A stretch of 64,000 bases of DNA from an uncultured Clostridia bacterium (GTDB lineage: Bacteria; Bacillota; Clostridia; Oscillospirales; Oscillospiraceae). The notes under the pieces were generated by a model, which worked only from the letters and a program-made list of their open reading frames with translations, was not told the origin of the DNA and ran no database searches. The translations under genes were made by a program, and so were the position numbers. Of this stretch, positions 42,770-50,868 are shown piece after piece. The stretch spans positions 62,001 through 126,000 of the forward strand of contig CAKNZJ010000249.1 in the NCBI GenBank assembly GCA_932222125.1, in the 5' to 3' direction. Positions within the stretch are counted from its first letter, which is position 1. Each line of letters starts with the position of its first letter.

Positions 42770-44440
42770 CTACTTACATTCCGTGCAGATATATGCGGGA
42801 ACGGTGTGCGCATTGACCACAGACTCATAGAGCCTCCATCCGCCAGCAAGATTGTAGCACTCATAGCCATGGCCGGTGAGGATACGGCAAGCGATATAGC
42901 TGCGCAGCCCACTGTGGCAGTGAACATAGACTGGCTTGCCTTTTGGAATCTCGTGGATGTGTTCTCTGAGGGAGTCTAGCGGGATATGGATAAAACCGTC
43001 TATTTTGCCGCAGGCGGTCTCGGTCACGGTGCGAACATCTAAAAGTGTCACACTGCCGTCTTGGGGCAGTGTCTCCACATCGTGCCAGAAGAACTGCTTA
43101 ATTTTTCCGGTGACAATATTCTCCGCTACAAAACCCAGCATATTGATCGGATCTTTAGCGCTGCCGAAGGGGGGGGCGTAGCAGAGTTCAAGCTGTGTCA
43201 AGTCAGTGATTTTCGCGCCGAAGCGGATGGCGGTGGCCAGCACGTCCACACGCTTATCCACGCCGTCAAAGCCGACAACTTGCGCGCCAATGAGTTTGAG
43301 CGTTTTCTTGTTCCACAGCGCTTTGACAGACATACTGGTGCCGCCGGGATAATAGGTTGCGTGGGGAGCAGAGTAGATGTAAGTCTTGTCATAGTCAATC
43401 CCCGCCGCTTGTGCGCTCTTCTCGTTTAGGCCGGTGGTGGCAACCGTCATATCAAAGAGTTTGAGCACGGCAGAACCCTGTGTACCGGTGTATTCGGAGG
43501 GGAAGCCCGCAATATTGTCTGCAGCAATGCGGCCCTGCTTATTGGCGGGACCGGCTAGGGGAATAAAGGCGGGAGTATTGGCGACAAAATCTTGGACCTC
43601 AACCGCATCGCCAACGGCGTAAATACCCGGGATGTTGGTTTTCATCTGCCGGTCAACGACAATGCTGCCGCGGCGGTTGAGGGAAATGCCGCACCCCTGG
43701 GCAAGGGAGGTTTCAGGACGGACGCCCACCGACATAATCACCATATCAGTGTGAATCGTGCCGTTTTGCAACACCACAGTGTTGCCGGAAATTTCCTTCA
43801 CGCCGTTGTTAAGGTAGAGCTGGATGCCGTTTTTTGTGATATAATGATGGACATCGGCGGCCATATCAAGATCAAGTGGTGCGATCAGATGGTCGGCAAG
43901 CTCCACGATAGAAACTTCCAGTCCGGCTTCCTTGAGATTTTCTGCCATTTCGACGCCGATATAACCGCCGCCAACAACCACCGCGTGTTTGGGTTTTTCT
44001 GATTTAATATATGCCTTAATCTTTAAGGTGTCCGGGATATTGCGCAGGGTGAAGACAATGCCGCTATCCATGCCGTTGATATTGGGACGGATGGGTTCCG
44101 CGCCGGGCGACAGAATAAGGTTATCATAGGATTCTGTGTATGTTTCACTGGTGTCAATGTTTTGAATGGTAATTTCCTTCGATGCGGGGTCGATGGCAAT
44201 GGCCTCATGCTTGACGCGTACGTCAATATTGAATCGTGCTTTAAAGCTTTCGGGTGTCTGTAAGGTCAGGGCCTCGCGCTGAGTGATGGCTCCGCCAATA
44301 TAATACGGCAAACCGCAGTTGGCAAAGGAGACGTATTCGCCCCGCTCTATGATGATAATATCGCCCTGCTCTTGAAGTCTGCGCAGGCGGGCGGCCGCAG
44401 AGGCACCGCCTGCGACGCCGCCAATAATCACTGTTTTCAT
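42770..44440 (-). CDS. CoA-disulfide-reductase-like flavoprotein with C-terminal rhodanese
   Basis: A 556-residue fusion. Residues 1-440 are a pyridine-nucleotide disulfide oxidoreductase: FAD motif VIIGGVAGGASAAARLRRL, single catalytic cysteine in SFANCGLPYYIGG (the CoADR/NADH-oxidase/persulfide-reductase type), NAD motif VVVGGGYIGVEMAENL and FAD-binding GIYAVGDAVE. Residues 455-545 are a rhodanese with its cysteine in VYVHCHSGLRS. The tail ends YICTECK, adding a CxxC. Such CoADR-RHD proteins reduce CoA disulfides or persulfides. ATG at 44440 follows AAGAGGTAAC. Only 35 bases separate it from the divergent regulator gene. Confidence 0.93.
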   Translation of the reverse strand: MKTVIIGGVAGGASAAARLRRLQEQGDIIIIERGEYVSFANCGLPYYIGGAITQREALTLQTPESFKARFNIDVRVKHEAIAIDPASKEITIQNIDTSETYTESYDNLILSPGAEPIRPNINGMDSGIVFTLRNIPDTLKIKAYIKSEKPKHAVVVGGGYIGVEMAENLKEAGLEVSIVELADHLIAPLDLDMAADVHHYITKNGIQLYLNNGVKEISGNTVVLQNGTIHTDMVIMSVGVRPETSLAQGCGISLNRRGSIVVDRQMKTNIPGIYAVGDAVEVQDFVANTPAFIPLAGPANKQGRIAADNIAGFPSEYTGTQGSAVLKLFDMTVATTGLNEKSAQAAGIDYDKTYIYSAPHATYYPGGTSMSVKALWNKKTLKLIGAQVVGFDGVDKRVDVLATAIRFGAKITDLTQLELCYAPPFGSAKDPINMLGFVAENIVTGKIKQFFWHDVETLPQDGSVTLLDVRTVTETACGKIDGFIHIPLDSLREHIHEIPKGKPVYVHCHSGLRSYIACRILTGHGYECYNLAGGWRLYESVVNAHTVPAYICTECK

Positions 44441-44475
44441 AAAGTTACCTCTTTTCTGAAAGGAGTAATAAAGAA

Positions 44476-45150
44476 ATGGCACGAGCAATGTTTGAACCTG
44501 TTTTTAAAGAGATGTTTCCCTTTTGGAATGAAATCACCGAATTGGACCGGGACTACATTTGTCAGCATACCTTGGCATTGACTTATCGCAAAGGGGCCAA
44601 TATTCACAATGGAAATGAGTGTTCCGGAGTTATTTTGGTCCGTTCTGGCAGTCTGCGTCTATATATGATGTCCGACGAGGGTAAGGACATCACCCTTTAC
44701 CGGCTGCATGAGGGGGATATGTGTATGCTGTCGGCCTCCTGTGTGCTGGAGGCGATTACCTTTGATGTGTTTATCGATGCCGAGGAGGACAGCGAATGCT
44801 ATGTGGTCAGCGGCCCTGCCTTTGCGGCAATTTCCGAACGCAATCCGAGCATTAAGATATTTTCGCTGGAAACAGCGTTGGGCCGTTTTTCAGACGTGAT
44901 GTGGGTGATGCAGCAGATTCTCTTTATGAGTATGGATAAACGTCTGGCGATCTTCCTGTCTGATGAAGCGGCCAGAACCGGCTCAGATAGCGTACAGCTC
45001 ACTCACGAGCAGATTGCCAAATATATGGGATCTGCCCGTGAGGTGGTGTCCCGCATGTTGAAATATTTTGCCAATGAGGGGTTGGTAGAGGTGTCCCGTA
45101 AGGGAGTGAAACTCCTTGATAAGAAGCGTCTGCGTGATTTAACCCTTTAG
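44476..45150 (+). CDS. CRP/FNR-family regulator of the redox island
   Basis: A 224-residue protein: cNMP-binding-fold sensor (residues 1-125), dimer helix and winged helix. The recognition helix reads SAREVVSRML; the REVVSR pattern matches the CRP-type RE-x-V-x-R that reads TGTGA half-sites, unlike the ET-x-SR of FNR. The sensor has several cysteines (29, 49, 83, 89 and one in DSECYV) and no clear cyclic-nucleotide phosphate-binding cassette, so thiol or metal sensing is possible. ATG at 44476 follows GAAAGGAG at ten bases. It runs against all its neighbours; its end overlaps the thioredoxin gene by 12 bases tail to tail. Confidence 0.9.
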   Translation: MARAMFEPVFKEMFPFWNEITELDRDYICQHTLALTYRKGANIHNGNECSGVILVRSGSLRLYMMSDEGKDITLYRLHEGDMCMLSASCVLEAITFDVFIDAEEDSECYVVSGPAFAAISERNPSIKIFSLETALGRFSDVMWVMQQILFMSMDKRLAIFLSDEAARTGSDSVQLTHEQIAKYMGSAREVVSRMLKYFANEGLVEVSRKGVKLLDKKRLRDLTL

Positions 45151-45447
45151 CATGGACAGGATATGCGGCTTCGGCCTGGCGCCCACCGACTGATTGACGA
45201 CCTTTCCGTCCTTCATGACCACCAGCGTAGGGATGCTGGAGACCCCAAAGGCCGCCGCCAGCTCCGGATCATGGTCTATATTGATCTTACCCACGAGATA
45301 CTGCGGATTTTCCTGTGCGATCTCATCCACCACGGGAGAAACCATGCGGCATGGGCCGCACCAGTCGGCATAAAAATCAAGCAGAACAAGTTTGTCGCTG
45401 TCTTTCACCAGATTAAAATTGTCTTGGGTTACACTGAGTACTGACAT
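45139..45447 (-). CDS. Thioredoxin
   Basis: A 102-residue thioredoxin with YADWCGPCRMVSPVVDEIA (canonical WCGPC) and the cis-Pro loop in VSSIPTLVVMKDGK. ATG at 45447 follows AAAGGA. It lies 40 bases downstream of the Fe-S membrane gene and probably shares its transcript. It could be the cytoplasmic electron donor for CcdA. Confidence 0.95.
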   Translation of the reverse strand: MSVLSVTQDNFNLVKDSDKLVLLDFYADWCGPCRMVSPVVDEIAQENPQYLVGKINIDHDPELAAAFGVSSIPTLVVMKDGKVVNQSVGARPKPHILSMLKG

Positions 45448-45487
45448 AATGATGCTTCCTTTCTTTTGCTTGTATCTGTAGTATGGA

Positions 45488-46090
45488 TTATTTCGCAACC
45501 TTTTTCTGTGATGAAGTCACATGTTTGGCCTTACACATCAGCTGGGTCATTGTTCCCATAGGACAATACACGCACCAGGAACGAGGCTTTAGGAAAAGCA
45601 TGGTGATAAAGCCCAGAACACTGGAAGTGAGCATCACACTGTAAAACCCAAAGGCAAACTGTGCCACACCGGGGGTGAGCAAGGTGCCGTGGTATGCCCA
45701 GTTCCAGGGAGCCTTAAATGTCCACAGCAAGGTCACCGTTTGGCTCAAATCTTTTGTTCCCGCAAATACCAGATACGTGTTCCAGAGCATGAGCAGGAAC
45801 ATTGCCAGAAAGAATATCAAAAATCCGTATCTAAAGTATTTTGATCTCATCCATTTGGGAATATCCTTTTTTCGGGACAGTCCAAACTGACCGCCCACAA
45901 GGGCGAACAACTGGCCCCTGCCGCAATATTTGTTGCAATAGGCTTTATTTCCCTTGACAAGGGATATGATTAGTGGGATAAAAAAGCAGAGCAGTCCGAG
46001 CCAAGCAAATAAAATATTAAAAAAGCCTAAAATGAGATAGGTGAGGGACAGCACCCAAAGATAGTCGTACCACTTCTTTTTCTGCTTCAT
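45488..46090 (-). CDS. NapH/CcoG-like Fe-S membrane protein
   Basis: A 200-residue protein with about four membrane helices (residues 15-45, 85-110, 140-165 region). Cysteine motifs AYCNKYCGRGQLFALVGG after helix 2 and SWCVYCPMGTMTQLMC near the C terminus resemble the 12-cluster 4Fe-4S binding membrane proteins (Fer4_5, NapH-type), which pass electrons across the membrane. It starts two bases after the ferredoxin gene stop region. It may feed electrons from ferredoxin to a quinol-independent thiol path; that is an inference. Confidence 0.8.
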   Translation of the reverse strand: MKQKKKWYDYLWVLSLTYLILGFFNILFAWLGLLCFFIPLIISLVKGNKAYCNKYCGRGQLFALVGGQFGLSRKKDIPKWMRSKYFRYGFLIFFLAMFLLMLWNTYLVFAGTKDLSQTVTLLWTFKAPWNWAYHGTLLTPGVAQFAFGFYSVMLTSSVLGFITMLFLKPRSWCVYCPMGTMTQLMCKAKHVTSSQKKVAK

Positions 46091-46092
46091 TG

Positions 46093-46284
46093 CTATACCG
46101 CCTCCAACGTAATAATGCTTGCGGGACACTCCTTGACGCATTTCCCGCACCCGACACATAGGTCGCTGTCCACTTCCGCATTGATTCCGAGAGGGATTGT
46201 GATGGCGTCTCTCGGACAGATCTTGACACAGCAACCGCATGCGACGCACTCTTTTATGCTGACACTGGCTTTCCGTTTTACCAT
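46093..46284 (-). CDS. 2[4Fe-4S] ferredoxin
   Basis: A 63-residue protein with two clusters: CVACGCCVKICPRDAI and CVGCGKCVKECPASII. It is first in the operon with the NapH-like protein and thioredoxin, behind AGGAGGAG. It is a small clostridial-type ferredoxin, expected to donate low-potential electrons to the membrane protein. Confidence 0.93.
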   Translation of the reverse strand: MVKRKASVSIKECVACGCCVKICPRDAITIPLGINAEVDSDLCVGCGKCVKECPASIITLEAV

Positions 46285-46311
46285 AGAGCGATCTCCTCCT
46301 GTTCTTCGGTG

Positions 46312-46353
46312 AGTATATAGGAGACGCTGGCGCAGTTCAGTGACAAAGTCACA
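46312..46353 (-). promoter_or_regulatory. Class II CRP-type promoter of the ferredoxin-napH-like-trx operon
   Basis: On the minus strand TGTGAC-TTT-GTCACT (46353-46339) is centred 29 bases before the first T of TATACT (46317-46312). Spacing and half-site are identical to the rhodanese operon promoter. Confidence 0.72.
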
Positions 46354-46450
46354 GGACAGTTTGTTGCAGCATCTGTCAATAAGGGCAGGTATCCCGAGCT
46401 GAGTCGCCGGACTCCATTGGGCCGGCCCTCTATTGTGGATGAACCAGGTC

Positions 46451-46479
46451 TTGCCAACCTGAGCCTGATGGTGTAAACT
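46451..46479 (+). promoter_or_regulatory. Probable promoter of the thioesterase gene
   Basis: TTGCCA (46451-46456), 17 bases, TAAACT (46474-46479). Confidence 0.55.
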
Positions 46480-46506
46480 GAAGCAAACAGGTAAGGGGGA
46501 AGGGTC

Positions 46507-46899
46507 ATGTCATTGGAAGTGGGATTAAAGGGTCGGGCGGAGACAATGGTCACCCAGGCCAGCACCGCCGCCGCCGTGGGCTCCGGTATGGTACCTGTGT
46601 TTGCAACGCCCTGTATGATCGCTTTAATGGAACATGCCGCAGTCAATGCCGTCCAGCCCTATTTAGAAGGTGGGGAGAGCAGTGTGGGCACTCATCTGGA
46701 TGTGTCCCACACTGCCGCCACCCCGGTGGGGATGAAGGTATGGGCGGAGGCAGAACTCACCGCCGTGGAGGGACGTAAGCTAACCTTTGCGGTAACTGCT
46801 TGGGATGAGATGGAGACCATTGGAACGGGTGTACACCAACGGTTTGTAATTCAAACTGAAAAGTTTTTAAGCAGGGCGGGGAACAAGGGGACAACCTGA
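46507..46899 (+). CDS. Hotdog thioesterase (FlK/PaaI-like)
   Basis: A 130-residue hotdog-fold protein. VTQASTAAAVGSGMVPVFAT and PCMIALMEHAAVNAVQPYL (containing the helix Glu-His), then SSVGTHLDVSHTAATPVGM and FAVTAWDEMETIGTG-HQRFV match the fluoroacetyl-CoA-thioesterase-like family, which hydrolyses acyl-CoA. The start follows GGGGGAAGGG. The substrate is unknown and it stands alone. Confidence 0.88.
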   Translation: MSLEVGLKGRAETMVTQASTAAAVGSGMVPVFATPCMIALMEHAAVNAVQPYLEGGESSVGTHLDVSHTAATPVGMKVWAEAELTAVEGRKLTFAVTAWDEMETIGTGVHQRFVIQTEKFLSRAGNKGTT

Positions 46900-46962
46900 T
46901 ATTGCAGAGCGCAGGATACAAAAAGAGGGGGCGGGATTGGGGGATCCCGCAGTGAAGAAGCC

Positions 46963-47001
46963 AACACCCGCTGAAAAACAGGTTGTTTTTCAGCGGGTGT
47001 T
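46963..47001. terminator. Perfect 17-bp hairpin after the thioesterase gene
   Basis: AACACCCGCTGAAAAAC pairs exactly with GTTTTTCAGCGGGTGTT around AGGTT. There is no external T-run, but the stem itself is A/T-rich at its apex. It marks the border to the AT-rich acetyltransferase region. Confidence 0.6.
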
Positions 47002-47094
47002 ACTTTACAATGAACGGACCAACAAGAACGGACCAACAAATCGTGAAGTCGTGATTTGATACATCGTTCAAAATAACATAGAGGATATACGAAA

Positions 47095-47670
47095 ATGGTA
47101 CATATAAGGAAGGCGAAAGAAACGGACCGTGATGGCGTAGCTTTATGTATTGCAGAAGGATTTGAAAAGGACTTTTCAGTACTATGTAAGGATAATCAAA
47201 AAGTGGCGGATGGTATCGCAGCAGGATTGAATATAGAAAGGTTTTATGTGGCAGGTATAAAGGGCGATATTGCAGGAGTGGTGGCAATTTCCGATTGTAA
47301 TGGCAGAGCTGCAAGAGTAAATAAAATATCTTTGAAAAAACATCTTGGCTTTGTGAAAGGACTGATTGGTGCTTTGGCTTTGAAAGAAGAATTTGAAGGG
47401 CCGCTTCAGTATCCAATTACAACTGGATACATAGAATTTGTGGCAGTACGAAAAAAATACCGAAAACAAGGTGTTGCCACGACTATGCTGAAAGAAAGTA
47501 TGCTACGTACAAAGTACCAAAATTTTGTGCTTGACGTTACTGATGTAAATAATAATGCTATTAAGTGCTATATGAATATTGGATTTGAGGAATTTGAGCG
47601 TATTCCAGAAAAACATGGTAAGCAAAAAGGTTTTAACGAAAAGATTTATATGCGGTATTGTCGCAAATAA
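47095..47670 (+). CDS. GNAT-family N-acetyltransferase
   Basis: A 191-residue GNAT protein: RKAKETDRDGVALCIAEGF, the beta4 strand YIEFVAVRKKYRKQGVATTM with the acetyl-CoA loop (R-x-x-G-V/A) and VLDVTDVNNNAIKCYMNIGF. The substrate is not identifiable. The DNA is clearly more AT-rich than all neighbours with AAA/ATA/AGA codons, a sign of recent transfer. It starts after AGAGG and ends before the terminator at 47759. Confidence 0.88.
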   Translation: MVHIRKAKETDRDGVALCIAEGFEKDFSVLCKDNQKVADGIAAGLNIERFYVAGIKGDIAGVVAISDCNGRAARVNKISLKKHLGFVKGLIGALALKEEFEGPLQYPITTGYIEFVAVRKKYRKQGVATTMLKESMLRTKYQNFVLDVTDVNNNAIKCYMNIGFEEFERIPEKHGKQKGFNEKIYMRYCRK

Positions 47671-47758
47671 AAATAATTAACAAGTTATAGTTGATCGTTT
47701 TCCTCCACAGGCACTTTCCCCGAAAGTGTCATAGTGGGCTACGGCTACACAGTATAAA

Positions 47759-47795
47759 AAGAGCAAGGCAAACCATTGTGGTCTGCCTTGCTCTT
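47759..47795 (+). terminator. Terminator after the acetyltransferase
   Basis: AAGAGCAAGGCA/TGCCTTGCTCTT with an inner ACCA/TGGT stem, followed by a T-rich stretch. A small CACTTTC/GAAAGTG hairpin lies about 40 bases upstream. Confidence 0.7.
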
Positions 47796-47884
47796 GACTT
47801 CTTTATGGGGTGCTGCCCTTTTTTAGGTCTCTCTTTTTGTGTATAGGGTGGGCGGTATATATCTGTGGAGGATAAAAAAGACTG

Positions 47885-47938
47885 TTGACAAATATGGAGC
47901 ACCATGGTAGATTAATACTACCCCCCAGGGGGGTGTTA
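47885..47938 (+). promoter_or_regulatory. csoR-copA promoter and copper operator
   Basis: TTGACA (47885-47890), 17 bases, TAGATT (47908-47913). Downstream, TACCCCCC-AGGGGGGTG (about 47919-47935) is the G-tract palindrome typical of CsoR operators, placed at the start site, so CsoR would repress until it binds Cu(I). Confidence 0.82.
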
Positions 47939-47963
47939 TCGAAGGGGCAGGAGGGCGAATGAC

Positions 47964-48224
47964 ATGATGGCTGATCAAAAGACCGTGCTGAGGTTGCTGA
48001 AAACGGCCAGGGGCCAAATTGAGGGAATTATTAAGATGGTGGAAGAGGACCGCTATTGCTTGGACATCTCCCAGCAGGTAACAGCGGCTGACGCTATGCT
48101 CCGCCGGGTGAATAAGGAAATTCTGACGGCCCACTTGAAGCACTGTGTAGAGCATGCCCAGAGTGATCGGGAGCGATCGGACAAGATCGATGAGTTGGTG
48201 AATGCTCTGGGAAAGATACTATGA
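47964..48224 (+). CDS. csoR: Copper-sensing repressor CsoR
   Basis: An 86-residue all-helical DUF156 protein. The Cu(I) ligands Cys-His-Cys are in place: RYCLDISQQ near residue 36 and HLKHCVEHA near residues 61-65. The N-terminal LLKTARGQIEGIIKMVEED is the family hallmark. ATG at 47964 follows AGGAGGG; ATG at 47967 is possible. copA follows after 39 bases. Confidence 0.95.
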   Translation: MMADQKTVLRLLKTARGQIEGIIKMVEEDRYCLDISQQVTAADAMLRRVNKEILTAHLKHCVEHAQSDRERSDKIDELVNALGKIL

Positions 48225-48263
48225 GAATAGAGTTATATTTTTAGAAGGCGTGGTGAACCATAT

Positions 48264-50807
48264 ATGAAACAGAAATTTGCTGTCACAGGGATGACCTGTT
48301 CCGCTTGTTCCGCTCATGTGGACAAGGCGGTGCGCAAACTGGAGGGAGTAACCCAGGTAAACGTCAATCTGCTGGGTGGCTCCATGACAGTGGACTGGGA
48401 GGGATCACTGGCCCCAGAGGATATTATTGCCGCGGTGGACCGGGCGGGCTATGGAGCCGCTCTGCCCGCCGCCGCGGGACAAGTGGACCAACCCAAGCCT
48501 GTGGCTGGTGCGATGGAAGAGGAGCAAAAGGGGATGAGAGGACGGCTGGTGATATCCTTTCTCTTTCTCATTCCGCTGTTTTATATCTCAATGGGGCACA
48601 TGATGGGCTGGCCTCTGCCCAGGGCTCTGTTGGGACATGAAAATATACTGATCTTTGCCCTCACCCAGCTGCTGCTGTTGCTCCCAATTTTGTATGTGAA
48701 CGAAAAGTACTATAAGGTGGGTTTCAAAACCCTTTGGCATCGCGCGCCCAATATGGACTCCCTCATTGCCTTGGGGTCCACTGCCGCTGTGGTATACAGT
48801 CTTTATGTGATGTACCAGCTGGCATATGGTGTGGGGCATCATGACATGGGGCTGGTGGAGCAATTCCATATGAGCTTGTACTTTGAGTCGGCAGGAATGA
48901 TTCTGGCCCTGATCACTTTGGGCAAGTTTTTGGAAAGCCGGTCCAAGGGAAAGACTGGTCAGGCCATTGCCCGGCTGATGGATTTGACGCCTAAGACGGC
49001 CGCTGTCCTGAGGGATGGGACGGAGGTTCAGATACCGGTGGAACAGGTACAGGTGGGCGACTTGGTTCTGGTGCGGCCAGGCGGCTCGGTGCCGGTGGAC
49101 GGCGTGGTGGTGGAGGGGGTCTCCTCTGTAGATGAGTCTGCCCTTACCGGCGAGTCTATCCCGGTGGATAAAGAGGTGGGAGACACAGTGATCTCCGCCT
49201 CTATCAACCAGTCTGGAGTACTCACCCTCCGGGCCACCAGAGTAGGGCAGGACACCACCTTAGCCCAGATGATCCGGCTGGTGGATGAGGCGGCCTCCTC
49301 AAAGGCGCCCATCGCCAAGCTAGCCGACCGGGTGGCAGGGGTGTTTGTGCCAGTGGTCATAGGAATCGCTCTGGTCACCGCCGTTGTCTGGTTGATTGCC
49401 ACTGGTTCCGTGGAGCGAGCCCTCACCTCCGGTGTGGCGGTGCTGGTAATCTCCTGTCCCTGCGCCTTGGGTCTGGCCACCCCAGTGGCCATCATGGTGG
49501 GCACGGGGAAGGGTGCGGAACATGGCATTTTGGTCAAGTCTGCCGAGGGGCTGGAGGCCTTGCGGGGAGTGACTGCCGTGGTGCTGGATAAAACGGGCAC
49601 CGTTACCAGGGGAAAGCCCCAAGTAACGGATTTGCACCCACTGGGCCAGACCGTCCCAGAAGAACTGTTGCAGATAGCCGCCTCTTTGGAAAAGCCCTCC
49701 GAGCATCCCCTGGGCCGGGCGATTGTAGAGGAGGGGGAGCGGAACAATGTTCGCCTGTGCCCGGTAGATCGCTTTGAAGCAATCCACGGCAAGGGGGTAA
49801 AGGGCGACATCAATGGCTCCCATTACTTGGCAGGAAATGCCGCTATGATGGCGGATGCCGGGGTGGCATTGGACGGGGAGCAGATGACTGCGGACCAAAT
49901 GGCAAAACAGGGCAAGACCCCGCTGTTCTTTGTGCGGGACGGCCAACTCATAGGCATCATTGCCGTAGCTGATACGGTGAAACCCACCAGCCGGGCGGCT
50001 ATTCAGGGATTCCGGAGGTTGGGGCTGAAGGTGATCATGCTCACCGGAGATAATAGCCGCACCGCCAATGCCATTGGAGCGGAGCTGGGACTGACCCAGG
50101 TTATTGCCGAGGTGCTGCCCGCTGATAAGGAGAGGCAGATTGCTGCGCTTCAAGCAGAGGGTGAGCGGGTGGCCATGGTAGGGGATGGCATCAATGACGC
50201 TCCCGCTCTGGCCCGGGCAGATGTTGGGTTAGCCATTGGAGCAGGGGCAGATGTGGCCATTGAGTCGGCAAATATCGTGCTGATGAAAAGTGATCTGATG
50301 GACGCTGTGACGGCGGTGGAGCTCTCCAGAGCTACCATTCGCAATGTGAAGCAGAACCTGTTTTGGGCATTTTTCTACAACGTGATCTGTATCCCGCTGG
50401 CGGCAGGAATGCTTTATCCCCTGCTCCAAATCCAGCTGGATCCCATGCTGGCTGCTGCAGCCATGAGCCTCAGTTCGGTGACTGTGGTGGCAAACGCCCT
50501 GCGCCTTCGGCTATTTAAACCCAGTCTGACCGGAGTGGAAAGAAAGTCTAACAGCGAAATTGATCCCGGTGAGAGGATGGGATCAGAACAGGAAGGAGAA
50601 TCTGTTATGGAGAAAAAAGTAGTAATTCAGGGTATGATGTGTAAGAATTGTCAGGCCCATGTGGAGAAGGCTCTCAATGCCATTCCCGGCGTGTCTGCCG
50701 CCGTGGACTTGGAGAGCAAGACCGCGACGGTATCTGGAGAGGTGTCTGATGAGGCGATCCGCACTGCCGTGACTGAGGCGGGTTATAAGGTAACCGATAT
50801 TCAATAA
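48264..50807 (+). CDS. copA: Cu(I)-exporting P1B-type ATPase with N- and C-terminal HMA domains
   Basis: An 847-residue copper pump. An N-terminal HMA domain (MTCSACSAHVDKA), a membrane hairpin, A-domain TGES in ALTGESIPVDKEV, the transport site CPC in ISCPCALGLATPVAIMVG, DKTGTVTRGKP, HP motif SEHPLGRAI and MVGDGINDAPALARADVG are present. Unusually, a second HMA domain (GMMCKNCQAHVEKALNAIPG) lies at the very C terminus after a 25-residue linker; this portion looks like a CopZ chaperone and has its own ribosome site (see 50607). The pump removes Cu(I) from the cytoplasm under CsoR control. Confidence 0.96.
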   Translation: MKQKFAVTGMTCSACSAHVDKAVRKLEGVTQVNVNLLGGSMTVDWEGSLAPEDIIAAVDRAGYGAALPAAAGQVDQPKPVAGAMEEEQKGMRGRLVISFLFLIPLFYISMGHMMGWPLPRALLGHENILIFALTQLLLLLPILYVNEKYYKVGFKTLWHRAPNMDSLIALGSTAAVVYSLYVMYQLAYGVGHHDMGLVEQFHMSLYFESAGMILALITLGKFLESRSKGKTGQAIARLMDLTPKTAAVLRDGTEVQIPVEQVQVGDLVLVRPGGSVPVDGVVVEGVSSVDESALTGESIPVDKEVGDTVISASINQSGVLTLRATRVGQDTTLAQMIRLVDEAASSKAPIAKLADRVAGVFVPVVIGIALVTAVVWLIATGSVERALTSGVAVLVISCPCALGLATPVAIMVGTGKGAEHGILVKSAEGLEALRGVTAVVLDKTGTVTRGKPQVTDLHPLGQTVPEELLQIAASLEKPSEHPLGRAIVEEGERNNVRLCPVDRFEAIHGKGVKGDINGSHYLAGNAAMMADAGVALDGEQMTADQMAKQGKTPLFFVRDGQLIGIIAVADTVKPTSRAAIQGFRRLGLKVIMLTGDNSRTANAIGAELGLTQVIAEVLPADKERQIAALQAEGERVAMVGDGINDAPALARADVGLAIGAGADVAIESANIVLMKSDLMDAVTAVELSRATIRNVKQNLFWAFFYNVICIPLAAGMLYPLLQIQLDPMLAAAAMSLSSVTVVANALRLRLFKPSLTGVERKSNSEIDPGERMGSEQEGESVMEKKVVIQGMMCKNCQAHVEKALNAIPGVSAAVDLESKTATVSGEVSDEAIRTAVTEAGYKVTDIQ
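50607..50807 (+). CDS. Possible separate CopZ chaperone from an internal start in copA
   Basis: In frame with copA, GGAAGGAG (50591-50598) stands eight bases before ATG 50607, ideal for an independent start. The 66-residue product (starting MEKKVVIQGMMCKNCQAHVE) is a complete HMA domain with CxxC, the size of CopZ. The same stretch is the C-terminal domain of the long CopA. Two products from one gene is an inference; alternatively a once separate copZ was fused by loss of the copA stop and the old start signal persists. Confidence 0.55.
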   Translation: MEKKVVIQGMMCKNCQAHVEKALNAIPGVSAAVDLESKTATVSGEVSDEAIRTAVTEAGYKVTDIQ

Positions 50808-50868
50808 GTGCAGAAGGAAAGAGCTGCCCTTTGGGGCGTTGCTGGTAAAGAAGTATTCGTTGCAGAGG

